A program made the position numbers and the translations under genes. Under the pieces are notes generated by a model. It worked only from the letters and a program-made list of their open reading frames with translations. It ran no database searches and was not told the DNA's origin. Positions 18,899-26,858 of a DNA stretch of 63,181 bases are shown piece after piece (position 1 is the first letter of the stretch; each line of letters starts with the position of its first letter). Source of the DNA: Bacillota bacterium (GTDB lineage Bacteria > Bacillota > Clostridia > Christensenellales > Pumilibacteraceae); NCBI GenBank assembly GCA_009780325.1, contig WRAF01000007.1, forward strand, positions 1 to 63,181, given 5' to 3'.

Positions 18899-19672
18899 AT
18901 GGGTCTAAAATTATGCAGTTTATCAAGCGGTTCAAAGGGCAATTGTATTATCGTTGCCAGCGATACTACTACTCTTTTAATCGATGCGGGCATTGCTGTT
19001 GTGCATATTTTAAAAGGCTTAAAATTATTAAATTTAGAAAATCCGTCTGTTTTAATTACTCACGCTCATTCTGATCATATAGGCAATTTGCCTGCCCTGT
19101 CTAGAAAGTTCTGCCCAAAAATTTATTGTCATAAAGATAGTTTTTTTGCAGTGAATAGGCATATTAAAGGCGGAGAGTTAATGGGTATAGACTCAGAATT
19201 TTTTATCGGGGATTTAAAAATTACACCGTTTAAAGTCAGCCATGATGTGCCTTGTGTAGGATATTCTGTCTATAACGACGGGCGTAAAATTAGTATTGTA
19301 ACAGATATTGGATGTGTGGATAATAGTGTAGAGGATGCGCTTTATGGCAGTGATATAGTGTTGATTGAAGCTAATCATGATGAGGGAATGGTCAAAAATA
19401 ATATGAATTATCCAGAAGCATTAAAGCAAAGGATTTTATCTAATAGAGGACATTTATCCAATGAGACATGTGCAAAATTATTGGCAAAGGTGATAAATAG
19501 CGGGGTTAAACAAGTGGTTTTAGGTCATATGTCGGCGGATAATAACAGACCACAGCTAGCATATGATGTAATATGCAAGGAATTAAATAATGCGGGAAAA
19601 AAAGTAGGAGTAGATGTGGGGGTAGCACTTGCATACCCTGGAAAAGCAAGCAATGTGTTTGAGGTTAATTAA
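18899..19672 (+). CDS. WalJ/YycJ-type metallo-beta-lactamase-fold nuclease
   Basis: The protein begins LKLCSLSSGSKGNC, the signature of the WalJ (YycJ/VicX) group of metallo-beta-lactamase-fold enzymes. The metal site HAHSDH is at residues 55-60, with further ligands in the VSHDV, TDIG and LGHMS segments. The length, 257 aa, is usual. WalJ in Bacillus sits in the walRK operon and has been linked to DNA replication and cell division coordination; a 5'-3' exonuclease activity is reported for related proteins. Here it is not beside walRK but alone behind its own near-consensus promoter, and it has no Shine-Dalgarno site. The start codon coincides with the predicted +1. Confidence 0.9.
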   Translation: MGLKLCSLSSGSKGNCIIVASDTTTLLIDAGIAVVHILKGLKLLNLENPSVLITHAHSDHIGNLPALSRKFCPKIYCHKDSFFAVNRHIKGGELMGIDSEFFIGDLKITPFKVSHDVPCVGYSVYNDGRKISIVTDIGCVDNSVEDALYGSDIVLIEANHDEGMVKNNMNYPEALKQRILSNRGHLSNETCAKLLAKVINSGVKQVVLGHMSADNNRPQLAYDVICKELNNAGKKVGVDVGVALAYPGKASNVFEVN

Positions 19673-19720
19673 AGGGATTATGACAAACCATTATGACAAA
19701 CTATGAGGAAATTTAGTTAA

Positions 19721-20830
19721 ATGGCAAAAACATGCACACAATGCGGAGCGGTATTAACAGGTAATTGCTGTTCATATTGCAATGCCCCAGTATCATTGGA
19801 TGCTGAAAAATATGCTAAGGGGACAATGGCTTTATCAAGTCATGAGCTAAACAAACCCTATATTGATACATTTGGGGCTGCAAGCTATGCTTTAAGCGTT
19901 GCCGCTATGCTTGTCATTCAATTTGCTGTTGCAATTATAGCTGCTATAATTATGGTGATGAGCGGTTATTTTGATTTAGAAAATGCTGCTTTTAACATAA
20001 GTATATCGCTGTTATTTCAAATATCTTTCACTCTTATATATTTTGTACACATAAAAAAAGTTAAAGCCCGGCCTCAGTTTAATATCAACTTTAAAATGCA
20101 CCCAATTTGGTATGTTTTAAGTGTTGTATTGGGGATAATCTGTTTGATATGTTTCATTGGGATAACTGTGATGTTTGTTGATTTTTTAGAAGGGATAGGC
20201 TTAAATTTTCCTCGTATGCAGTTAATAGGGGTGGGCATTGGGACTGATATATTAGTAGTTTTTACTGTTGTCATAGCCGCAAGCATAGGTGAGGAATTAA
20301 TTTTTAGAGGCAGTTTATTATCAGGATTAATCAAAAGATTTAGTATACCAGTTGCAGCTTTTTTAAGCGGGATATTATTTTCACTCATGCACATGAATCC
20401 CGAGCAAACAGTTTATCAATTTTTCTTAGGTTTTGCTGCTGCTTATTTGGTTATTTATTCTAAAAGCGTTGTGCCTGGGATTATTATTCATGCGGTGTCA
20501 AATGGGTTGGTTATACTGATGAATTTTTGGGATGGATTACACAATATATTTAATGTGTGGGCTGATATTAGCGGCGGTTGGCTGTCGCCTATATTTGTGA
20601 TAATAGGACTAGCAATTATAGTGGGGAGCTGCTTATTGGTCAATAGATTTTTTAATAAGGAAAAAGTAATAGATGAGATAGCTATTGCACATAAAAAAAG
20701 GCAGGCAGATGGCAATGGGCATCATACGATGAAACTGGGGGGTGGGTCGTTTTGGCTGTGGATAATTATTCCGCTTATCGTATGTGTTATTATGTGGGTA
20801 ATTGCATTTGTTACATTTATGGGGGGTTAA
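19721..20830 (+). CDS. CPBP-family intramembrane metalloprotease with N-terminal zinc ribbon
   Basis: A polytopic membrane protein of 369 aa. Residues C5, C8, C17 and C20 form a small zinc ribbon at the cytoplasmic N-terminus. About eight hydrophobic segments follow. The CAAX/CPBP motif EELIFR is at 191-196, followed by LMHMNP and IIIHAVSNG, which supply the second and third glutamate/histidine sites. Members cleave peptides inside the membrane; known bacterial roles include bacteriocin self-immunity and signal peptide processing, but neither is shown here. ATG 19721 has a GAGGA site. A second, distinct CPBP gene starts 6 nt after this one stops, so the two form an operon. Confidence 0.9.
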   Translation: MAKTCTQCGAVLTGNCCSYCNAPVSLDAEKYAKGTMALSSHELNKPYIDTFGAASYALSVAAMLVIQFAVAIIAAIIMVMSGYFDLENAAFNISISLLFQISFTLIYFVHIKKVKARPQFNINFKMHPIWYVLSVVLGIICLICFIGITVMFVDFLEGIGLNFPRMQLIGVGIGTDILVVFTVVIAASIGEELIFRGSLLSGLIKRFSIPVAAFLSGILFSLMHMNPEQTVYQFFLGFAAAYLVIYSKSVVPGIIIHAVSNGLVILMNFWDGLHNIFNVWADISGGWLSPIFVIIGLAIIVGSCLLVNRFFNKEKVIDEIAIAHKKRQADGNGHHTMKLGGGSFWLWIIIPLIVCVIMWVIAFVTFMGG

Positions 20831-20836
20831 AATAAT

Positions 20837-21859
20837 ATGCAAAAAGTAATTGATTTAAATATTGATGCAGCGGGCAGCTATGAGCAAACTAGATATAAAG
20901 CTGCAGGCTTAGCTATGTTTATGATGGCTTTTGGGCACATGCTAACAAGGGTGATTGTAAGTGTTGTTTTAGTAAGATTATTAAATAGCGCAGGTTTATC
21001 ATCCACAGCATTTAATTTTTTGATTGATACAATTTTTTCTGTTATAGCACAAATAATTTTTTGTTTTTTGGTGCCGTTTTTAGTGTATAAAAAAACTTTG
21101 AATTTATCCACTAGTCAAATCTTTAAAGAATCTAATTTTGTCAAAACAAGAAAGACTACGCTAGGATTATCTATTGCAATTGGTATTGCAGGTGTTTTTT
21201 TAGGTATTGTAGTAGGATTAATAGCAAATATTGTTTTTATTATGTTTGGTTATCAGATTCCTCCTAATGTACCATATCACCCTCAAAACTTTAATATAGG
21301 CTTATTTTTATTGTCTATTTTTTTGATTGTAGTATTGCCGTCTTTTTGTGAAGAATTTGCTATGCGTGGGATTTTCTTAAATTCAATGAAATCAGTTTTT
21401 GTAAACACTACTGTTGTTGTCATTTTAGGACTATCTTTTGGGTTATTTCATCAAAATATTAGACAGTTTTTCCCGACTTTTGTTGCTGGAATTATTATGG
21501 GTATATTGACCATAAAAACAGGCTCAGTTTGGCCAGCGGTTATTGTGCATGCGGTTAATAATGGTATGGCAGTGTTTTTTGACTATGCACAATTTTATGG
21601 ATGGGGAAATAACTTTGTTGACAGGTTGTTTAGAAGTATTACATCTTTGGGCTTAATATCAGTGCTTTTTACCGCAGCACTTAGTTTGACTATAATTATT
21701 CCATCAATGATGGCTATAAATAAATGGGCAAAGGATGATAAATCAGAAAAAAAGGTAGAAAGGCTGTATAAACCTACGATAAGAGAAAGCGCTTTTTTAA
21801 TAGGGGCGTTGGTGTTGACGGCAATTACCACAATTTTCACTTTTGCGTTTGGTATTTAA
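20837..21859 (+). CDS. CPBP-family intramembrane metalloprotease
   Basis: A second CPBP protease, 340 aa with about eight membrane segments. The first motif is EEFAMR at residues 172-177, the second GLFHQNIRQF, and the third PAVIVHAVNNGMAV. All expected metal-ligand positions are kept, so it should be active. It has no zinc ribbon and is only distantly similar to the upstream protein, so this is not a recent duplication. It lies between the first CPBP gene (6 nt gap) and rlmH (1 base after its stop). The natural substrate is unknown. Confidence 0.9.
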   Translation: MQKVIDLNIDAAGSYEQTRYKAAGLAMFMMAFGHMLTRVIVSVVLVRLLNSAGLSSTAFNFLIDTIFSVIAQIIFCFLVPFLVYKKTLNLSTSQIFKESNFVKTRKTTLGLSIAIGIAGVFLGIVVGLIANIVFIMFGYQIPPNVPYHPQNFNIGLFLLSIFLIVVLPSFCEEFAMRGIFLNSMKSVFVNTTVVVILGLSFGLFHQNIRQFFPTFVAGIIMGILTIKTGSVWPAVIVHAVNNGMAVFFDYAQFYGWGNNFVDRLFRSITSLGLISVLFTAALSLTIIIPSMMAINKWAKDDKSEKKVERLYKPTIRESAFLIGALVLTAITTIFTFAFGI

Positions 21860-21860
21860 C

Positions 21861-22274
21861 ATGAAAAAGATAAGAATAATTGCGGTGGGCAGCATCAAGG
21901 AAAAATATTTGATTCAAGCTATTGATGAATATTTAAAACGGTTAAAAAAGTTTTGTAAGATAGAAATTATTGAGATTCAAGAAAATGATGACATAAAAAA
22001 GTTTGGAACAATAGATTTTTTGTTTGATATAAAAGGTGAATTGATTACCAGTGAGAATTTAAGCAGCATTTTAGATAAACAGTATATTTATGCTGACACT
22101 GTTACATTCTTAATAGGCGGGTCGCATGGTTTTAGTGAAGAAACAAAAAAATCAGCTAAAAATCGTATCAGTTTTGGTTTGGTTACTTATCCGCATCAAT
22201 TATTCAGAGTACTTGTCTTAGAACAAATTTATAGAAGTTTTAGTATTGTTCAAGGTTTGCCTTATCACAAATAA
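21861..22274 (+). CDS. rlmH: 23S rRNA (pseudouridine1915-N3)-methyltransferase
   Basis: RlmH methylates pseudouridine 1915 in helix 69 of 23S rRNA on assembled ribosomes. The N-terminus MKKIRIIAVGSIKEKYL, the SPOUT knot segment FLIGGSHGF and the C-terminal HQLFRVLVLEQIYRSF with the final GLPYHK are all diagnostic. I choose ATG 21861; an in-frame TTG at 21843 would overlap the upstream gene. At 137 aa it is about 20 residues shorter than the usual 159, missing part of the linker before the knot, while the active site is complete. It is probably translated from the CPBP mRNA because no Shine-Dalgarno site is seen. Confidence 0.97.
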   Translation: MKKIRIIAVGSIKEKYLIQAIDEYLKRLKKFCKIEIIEIQENDDIKKFGTIDFLFDIKGELITSENLSSILDKQYIYADTVTFLIGGSHGFSEETKKSAKNRISFGLVTYPHQLFRVLVLEQIYRSFSIVQGLPYHK

Positions 22275-22298
22275 ACAAATTTTTGCATATAAATATAC

Positions 22299-23141
22299 AT
22301 GTACACTTATGCAAAATTAATTGATGATATAAATTATTTAAAAAAATGTGGAGTTGAGGTATCCACCATAGGCAAAAGTGAACTAGGTCAAGATATTCCT
22401 TATATCCATATAGGTGACTATTCTAAAAAGCAAATCATAGTTATTGGTGCTATCCATGCTAGAGAAAATATTACTGCATTATTAGTTATGAAACAAGCAT
22501 ATGAACTTGCTTTAGAGCCTAGCGACTTTGACGGCGATGTATATTTTATTCCTATGCTAAATCCAGACGGGGCAATCCTCATAGAGGGGAATTGGGACAA
22601 TTTTAACACAGAAAAAATTGATAGAGCTATTGAGATTAATAATGGAAGTTTAGATTTTTCATTATGGAAAGCAAACATAAACGGAGTGGATTTAAACAAT
22701 AATTTTGATGCTAGATTTGGACAAGGAAGGGGGCAAGTGCATTATCCTGCGCCGCAAGGATATATGGGCGAGTTTGCATTTTGTCAAAAAGAGACTGAAA
22801 ATCTGATGCATTTTAGTTTAAAAGTGCAGCCTAGTTTAACAATTAGCTATCATGCAAAAGGGCGGGAGATTTATTGGGAGTTTTCTCAAAAAGGCGAGAG
22901 GCGCAATAGAGATGCAAAAATAGCAAGGGCAGCAGCAAAACATTTAGGGTATTTAAGAGTAGACGGAGATTTAGGGTCTAGCGGAGGATATAAAGATTGG
23001 TGTATAGATACTTTAAAAATTCCTGCACTGACTATAGAAATAATTGACGATAAACATCAGCATCCGCTCACTAATGATTTATTAGATGAGGATTGGGAGG
23101 TCAATAGAGGATTAATAAAACGCTTAAAAGCACTTATTTAA
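22299..23141 (+). CDS. M14-family zinc carboxypeptidase
   Basis: A cytoplasmic M14 metallopeptidase of 280 aa with no signal peptide. The zinc ligands are H53 and E56 in HARE and H185 in SYHAKG; the catalytic glutamate is E247 in TIEI. The NGVDLNNNF segment, which binds the substrate carboxylate in this family, is present. M14 proteins of this type in Firmicutes often cleave gamma-D-glutamyl-diaminopimelate bonds in cell-wall peptides; absence of a signal or LysM domain would fit recycling of imported muropeptides (inference). The gene follows rlmH by 24 nt without a Shine-Dalgarno site. A terminator overlaps its last codons. Confidence 0.88.
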   Translation: MYTYAKLIDDINYLKKCGVEVSTIGKSELGQDIPYIHIGDYSKKQIIVIGAIHARENITALLVMKQAYELALEPSDFDGDVYFIPMLNPDGAILIEGNWDNFNTEKIDRAIEINNGSLDFSLWKANINGVDLNNNFDARFGQGRGQVHYPAPQGYMGEFAFCQKETENLMHFSLKVQPSLTISYHAKGREIYWEFSQKGERRNRDAKIARAAAKHLGYLRVDGDLGSSGGYKDWCIDTLKIPALTIEIIDDKHQHPLTNDLLDEDWEVNRGLIKRLKALI

Positions 23142-23155
23142 AAAGGTGCTTTTTT
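23126..23155 (+). terminator. intrinsic terminator after the M14 gene
   Basis: AAAAGCAC (23126-23133) pairs with GTGCTTTT (23146-23153) and a T-run continues to 23155. The 5' arm lies within the end of the M14 coding sequence. Confidence 0.7.
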
Positions 23156-23177
23156 CAATTATTTTTTGCTGAAATGA

Positions 23178-23206
23178 TTGACAAAATTTGACTAGTATAA
23201 TATAAT
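23178..23206 (+). promoter_or_regulatory. consensus promoter of the lipoprotein/subtilase pair
   Basis: TTGACA (23178-23183), exactly 17 bp, TATAAT (23201-23206). This is a full consensus sigma-A promoter, so the pair is probably highly expressed. The leader is about 15 nt. Confidence 0.8.
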
Positions 23207-23227
23207 TAAATGCGGAGGAATAAGATT

Positions 23228-24202
23228 ATGAGAAAAGTTTTTGGCAGAATAGTGATAATATCTATGACAATTATGCTGCTGTTTTCTTTTGTAATGTTTG
23301 GCGGCGGCAGCTGCCAGGTATATGACCCTAACCATACGGCACTGCTGAATAGGATAGAAGAACTAGAAAACAGGCTTAGAGAAAAAGAGCAGCAGTTAAT
23401 AAATAAGGAAGAGAGGCTGACGCTATTAGAATACAGGGCTAGTGCAAAGCAAGAACTGGCGGCTTATGCTGACGATAGAGGTCAGGATAATTTTACAGTT
23501 GAGAACTGGGGTAGGATTCAAAGATATGTCTTTGATGGGGTGGTGGCTATAAGTATAGCTGTGAATAAAGAAATGGTTGATAGTGCGCTTGCGGCTGCAA
23601 AAGTGAGAATAAGTGGTGTGGTAACTGGTGAGCGTGCAAGCAGTTTCCCGTCGGTGTTTGAAGAGTTTGAGGCGGAGGATTTTGAGGGGGATTTTTTTGA
23701 GAATTATACGATAATTATTATTAGTTTGAATATTGGACACATTTGGGATCGTCGTTCTCGTGATTTGCAGTTATATACTGTATTTATCGAGGATGGAAAA
23801 ATCAATTTTCTTGTAGAACAGGTTGCCGAGAGTCCTATGATGCAATTTCAGGTTGTCACATTTTTTGTCATAATATCCAATGATATTTTAGATAGGTATG
23901 AACTTGGAGAAGTCAGGATTTTCCCTACTTATCAAAGTTGGACTGGCGGTTATTGGGAAGATGCTATATTTGTAGGAAAGAATTGTCGTGAATGGCTTGG
24001 AAGTGCTAGACAAAACAGTATAGAGCATAGAGCAGGGAGAACAAGATTTATTTCAGATACGGGATGGGAGAATACAGAATGCTGGAATATAATTAGTTCA
24101 ATTGGGATTTTTACTACACTAACAAGGGGTGGTTTGATACAACCACAGTATGGGATATATAGATTGGAAGATTGGCCATGGAATAGACCAAATAATATTT
24201 AA
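23228..24202 (+). CDS. coiled-coil lipoprotein paired with a subtilase
   Basis: The start ATG 23228 has a GGAGGA site; an in-frame ATG at 23210 lies before it. A signal peptide of 28 residues ends at C29 (GGGSC), so the 324-aa protein is a membrane-anchored lipoprotein. Residues about 35-80 form a coiled coil rich in Glu, Leu and Arg. The remainder has no recognised domain and ends with several Trp-rich stretches. A paralogue with nearly the same signal peptide (LFSFVMFG..SC-VYDP) and the same coiled coil stands at 62351 onwards, and in both places a subtilase gene follows. The lipoprotein may act as tether, inhibitor or chaperone of the protease (inference). The gap to the protease gene is 19 nt. 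Confidence 0.8.
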   Translation: MRKVFGRIVIISMTIMLLFSFVMFGGGSCQVYDPNHTALLNRIEELENRLREKEQQLINKEERLTLLEYRASAKQELAAYADDRGQDNFTVENWGRIQRYVFDGVVAISIAVNKEMVDSALAAAKVRISGVVTGERASSFPSVFEEFEAEDFEGDFFENYTIIIISLNIGHIWDRRSRDLQLYTVFIEDGKINFLVEQVAESPMMQFQVVTFFVIISNDILDRYELGEVRIFPTYQSWTGGYWEDAIFVGKNCREWLGSARQNSIEHRAGRTRFISDTGWENTECWNIISSIGIFTTLTRGGLIQPQYGIYRLEDWPWNRPNNI

Positions 24203-24221
24203 CCTTTAGGAGGGTTTAATT

Positions 24222-26801
24222 ATGAAAAAAATAAGTTGCTTGCTATTTGCATTGTTTGTACTTAGCGCTGTTGTGTCGTTGTCAACTGATAATGTTGTTA
24301 AGGCAGATGTATTTGCTTTTAGTGAAAAAACTAGTGAGATTGTATATCAATTAAACTATTATGTGACAATTGATGGTATACTGACAACCACTGATGATGC
24401 AGAGGTTTTTATGCGTCATACAAAAGAAAATACTAAAATAGGTGTCATGTTTGAGTTGCAATATGAGTCATTTGTTGGCAACTTAAATCAGACAATAAAT
24501 TTTAATTCAACTGCTGAAGAGGTAGACAGGGCAATAAAATTACATAGACAGCAGTCTAAAGAATTTTATACAAATAAAAATCTTGCATTTATACAGGCAG
24601 CTGGATTTAGTCAGAGGTCACGATATTATCAATTAGCAGTCAGTCATTTTTCACCTCATGTGCAGGTTGTTTTTGAAAATGTACAAGCGTTTGAAAAGTT
24701 TAGTCGCTCTGTTGCAAGCAGTGCTAAAGTGGATAGTGCAGTTTATAGGACAAGTGTATTTATGGACACTCCTTTGCAAAACGTGAATTTGGATAAAACT
24801 ACAACAAATGCGGGAGAGTGGCTGCCTCGTCAATGTTATGTGGATGCACCTTTCTATACAATGCAGCAAGTTTTTAATGACATTGGTATAAATGATAATG
24901 ATTTTATCGGCAGGGGCTTAAATGTTGCTGTTTGGGACAGATATATTTTACCGCATCCTGAATTAACAAGAGATGGTTTAATTATAGATAATCAAGGAAA
25001 TCCGCCTTCAATCATTTTTTGGGAGGACTATCATGGGAGAAATGTCGCTCGTACACTTGCAGGAAATAATGGTATAGCACCTGGAGTTAGCGCAATTTTT
25101 CGTCATGCTGCAGTTGGTATTGATTCTTCATTTGACCTTATTGACAGGATGAATTGGTTTTTATGTCCGTCACGACGTATTTCTATAATTAATGCAAGTT
25201 TTGGAGGAGTCAATACTAGATACATATGGGGAAATGGTTTTATAGATTATATTATTAGAAATCAAAATATTGCTTTTGTGTCTGCTGCTGGAAATACATA
25301 TAGGGGAGGTTTTACACGTACTTCTGTCAATTTTAATGGAATTGTAGTAGGCTCAACAAATGCAAATGGATATTTAAGCAGATATTCTGCCCATCACATA
25401 AATTCGGAGTTTTATAATTATGTGATAAACATGAGACGCCCTACTTTATCAGCACCAGGTACTTGGCTTGAAACGACGTTGCCTGGGATGCCTAGAACCT
25501 TTAATACTCCTATTTGCAGAATTAATTATGGTTCTATTGGTACTAGTTTTGCAGCGCCCGTTGTTAGCGGCATAATAGCTAGATTGATGGAAGAGTTTCC
25601 GTTTTTGCGTACTAGTTCTGAGACAATTAAGGCTGCATTAATAGCATCGGCTACACCAGTTAACGGACAAGCGGCAGGGGTGTGGAGTATTGAGGCTGGG
25701 GCAGGGCGTGTGCATTATCAAAGGGCAAGAGAGGCGGTTAGAAATGCGATTTGGTTTAGTGATTTGATTAATGGCGGAGTTAATAATATAATAGAGTCGC
25801 ATACGATAAATGTTGTGCCTGGTTCTTCAATTAGGGTTTCTGCTGTTTGGTTTGCAAATTCTCCCACTACTGGTGTTTATTATTCACCTCTTCAGGCTAA
25901 TATACATACCAATTATAAAGTGCGCTTAAGAGGGACATTGTCATATGAGAATCATTCGTCAAACACGCAATTGTTTGGGCACACTGCAGTTAATAGTCAA
26001 TACACCATAGATATTGTGCAAATGGCAAATAGGCACATAAATAATAATCAAGCGGATATAGGGGCGTTTACTTGGGTGTATGATTCGGCTGTTGGTGATG
26101 ATGAGGGGCTTATTGTTTATAACAATGCTGTTATTGGATTTAACCCGCCATTGAATTTTGATGGGAATGTGATAATTCCTTATGGTATTAGGGCGATAGA
26201 GAGCAATGCTTTTAAAAATCAGAATTTGATTGAGCATGTTTATATATCAAGTACGGTTAACAGAATTGGCAGATATGCATTTTTTGGTGTGAGAAATTTA
26301 AGGGATTTAGTAATACCACTAAATGTGACTATTATTGAGGCTGCTGCTTTTAACCCATTACCTTCTTTTAGGATATTTTCTAAAGCTGCAAGTTTGCCTA
26401 GCGGATGGGAGGCATGGTGGCATATGCACAGTCGTACATATTTTTATAATAGGATGCTGCCTGAAGTATTGCATAGTAATTATTGGAAATTTGTAAATGA
26501 TGTGCCAAGAACATGGCATGAAATTAAGACTCTGCGATTAGATAGGCTGATTATTAATTTTGATGCACAATATATAAATGCTGGTAAGATAGAGTATATT
26601 GAGGTATATTTGGGTCAGCCTTTTGGAGTTTTGCCAAACCTGACGCTGCTAAGAAATGATTTATTATTTGGAGGCTGGTGGACGACTCCTTATGAAGGAG
26701 GGGTGCAGGTGCTAGGTCATCATATAGCGTGGCAGGCAGGGGAGATTATGCTTTATGCTAGGTGGGTTGTTAGAAGACCAGTTACAAGACCATGGCTGTG
26801 A
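24222..26801 (+). CDS. secreted subtilisin-like (S8) serine protease with LRR and InlB-type repeats
   Basis: A secreted protein of 859 aa. It has a cleavable signal peptide (residues 1-28), an N-terminal region likely to be a propeptide, then an S8 catalytic domain. The serine motif GTSFAAP is intact with S442, and the oxyanion asparagine lies in SAAGN. The other two sites are atypical: the likely aspartate D239 is in VWDRYI rather than the usual D-[ST]-G, and the likely histidine H271 is in YHGRNVA rather than HGTHVAG. After the protease come a BspA-like leucine-rich repeat (about 650-720) and one InlB-type repeat (about 785-850) ending in LYARWV. The gene has an AGGAGG site. It follows a coiled-coil lipoprotein on the same transcript. 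Activity is plausible but the altered motifs leave doubt. Confidence 0.88.
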   Translation: MKKISCLLFALFVLSAVVSLSTDNVVKADVFAFSEKTSEIVYQLNYYVTIDGILTTTDDAEVFMRHTKENTKIGVMFELQYESFVGNLNQTINFNSTAEEVDRAIKLHRQQSKEFYTNKNLAFIQAAGFSQRSRYYQLAVSHFSPHVQVVFENVQAFEKFSRSVASSAKVDSAVYRTSVFMDTPLQNVNLDKTTTNAGEWLPRQCYVDAPFYTMQQVFNDIGINDNDFIGRGLNVAVWDRYILPHPELTRDGLIIDNQGNPPSIIFWEDYHGRNVARTLAGNNGIAPGVSAIFRHAAVGIDSSFDLIDRMNWFLCPSRRISIINASFGGVNTRYIWGNGFIDYIIRNQNIAFVSAAGNTYRGGFTRTSVNFNGIVVGSTNANGYLSRYSAHHINSEFYNYVINMRRPTLSAPGTWLETTLPGMPRTFNTPICRINYGSIGTSFAAPVVSGIIARLMEEFPFLRTSSETIKAALIASATPVNGQAAGVWSIEAGAGRVHYQRAREAVRNAIWFSDLINGGVNNIIESHTINVVPGSSIRVSAVWFANSPTTGVYYSPLQANIHTNYKVRLRGTLSYENHSSNTQLFGHTAVNSQYTIDIVQMANRHINNNQADIGAFTWVYDSAVGDDEGLIVYNNAVIGFNPPLNFDGNVIIPYGIRAIESNAFKNQNLIEHVYISSTVNRIGRYAFFGVRNLRDLVIPLNVTIIEAAAFNPLPSFRIFSKAASLPSGWEAWWHMHSRTYFYNRMLPEVLHSNYWKFVNDVPRTWHEIKTLRLDRLIINFDAQYINAGKIEYIEVYLGQPFGVLPNLTLLRNDLLFGGWWTTPYEGGVQVLGHHIAWQAGEIMLYARWVVRRPVTRPWL

Positions 26802-26822
26802 TATTATATTAATAAATTAGTG

Positions 26823-26851
26823 TTGACATATTTATTTTAACATGATATACT
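26823..26851 (+). promoter_or_regulatory. promoter predicted to give leaderless polA mRNA
   Basis: TTGACA (26823-26828), 17 bp, extended -10 TGA-TATACT (26846-26851). Seven bases separate the -10 from ATG 26859, so +1 falls at about 26858. Confidence 0.7.
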
Positions 26852-26858
26852 AAAAACT

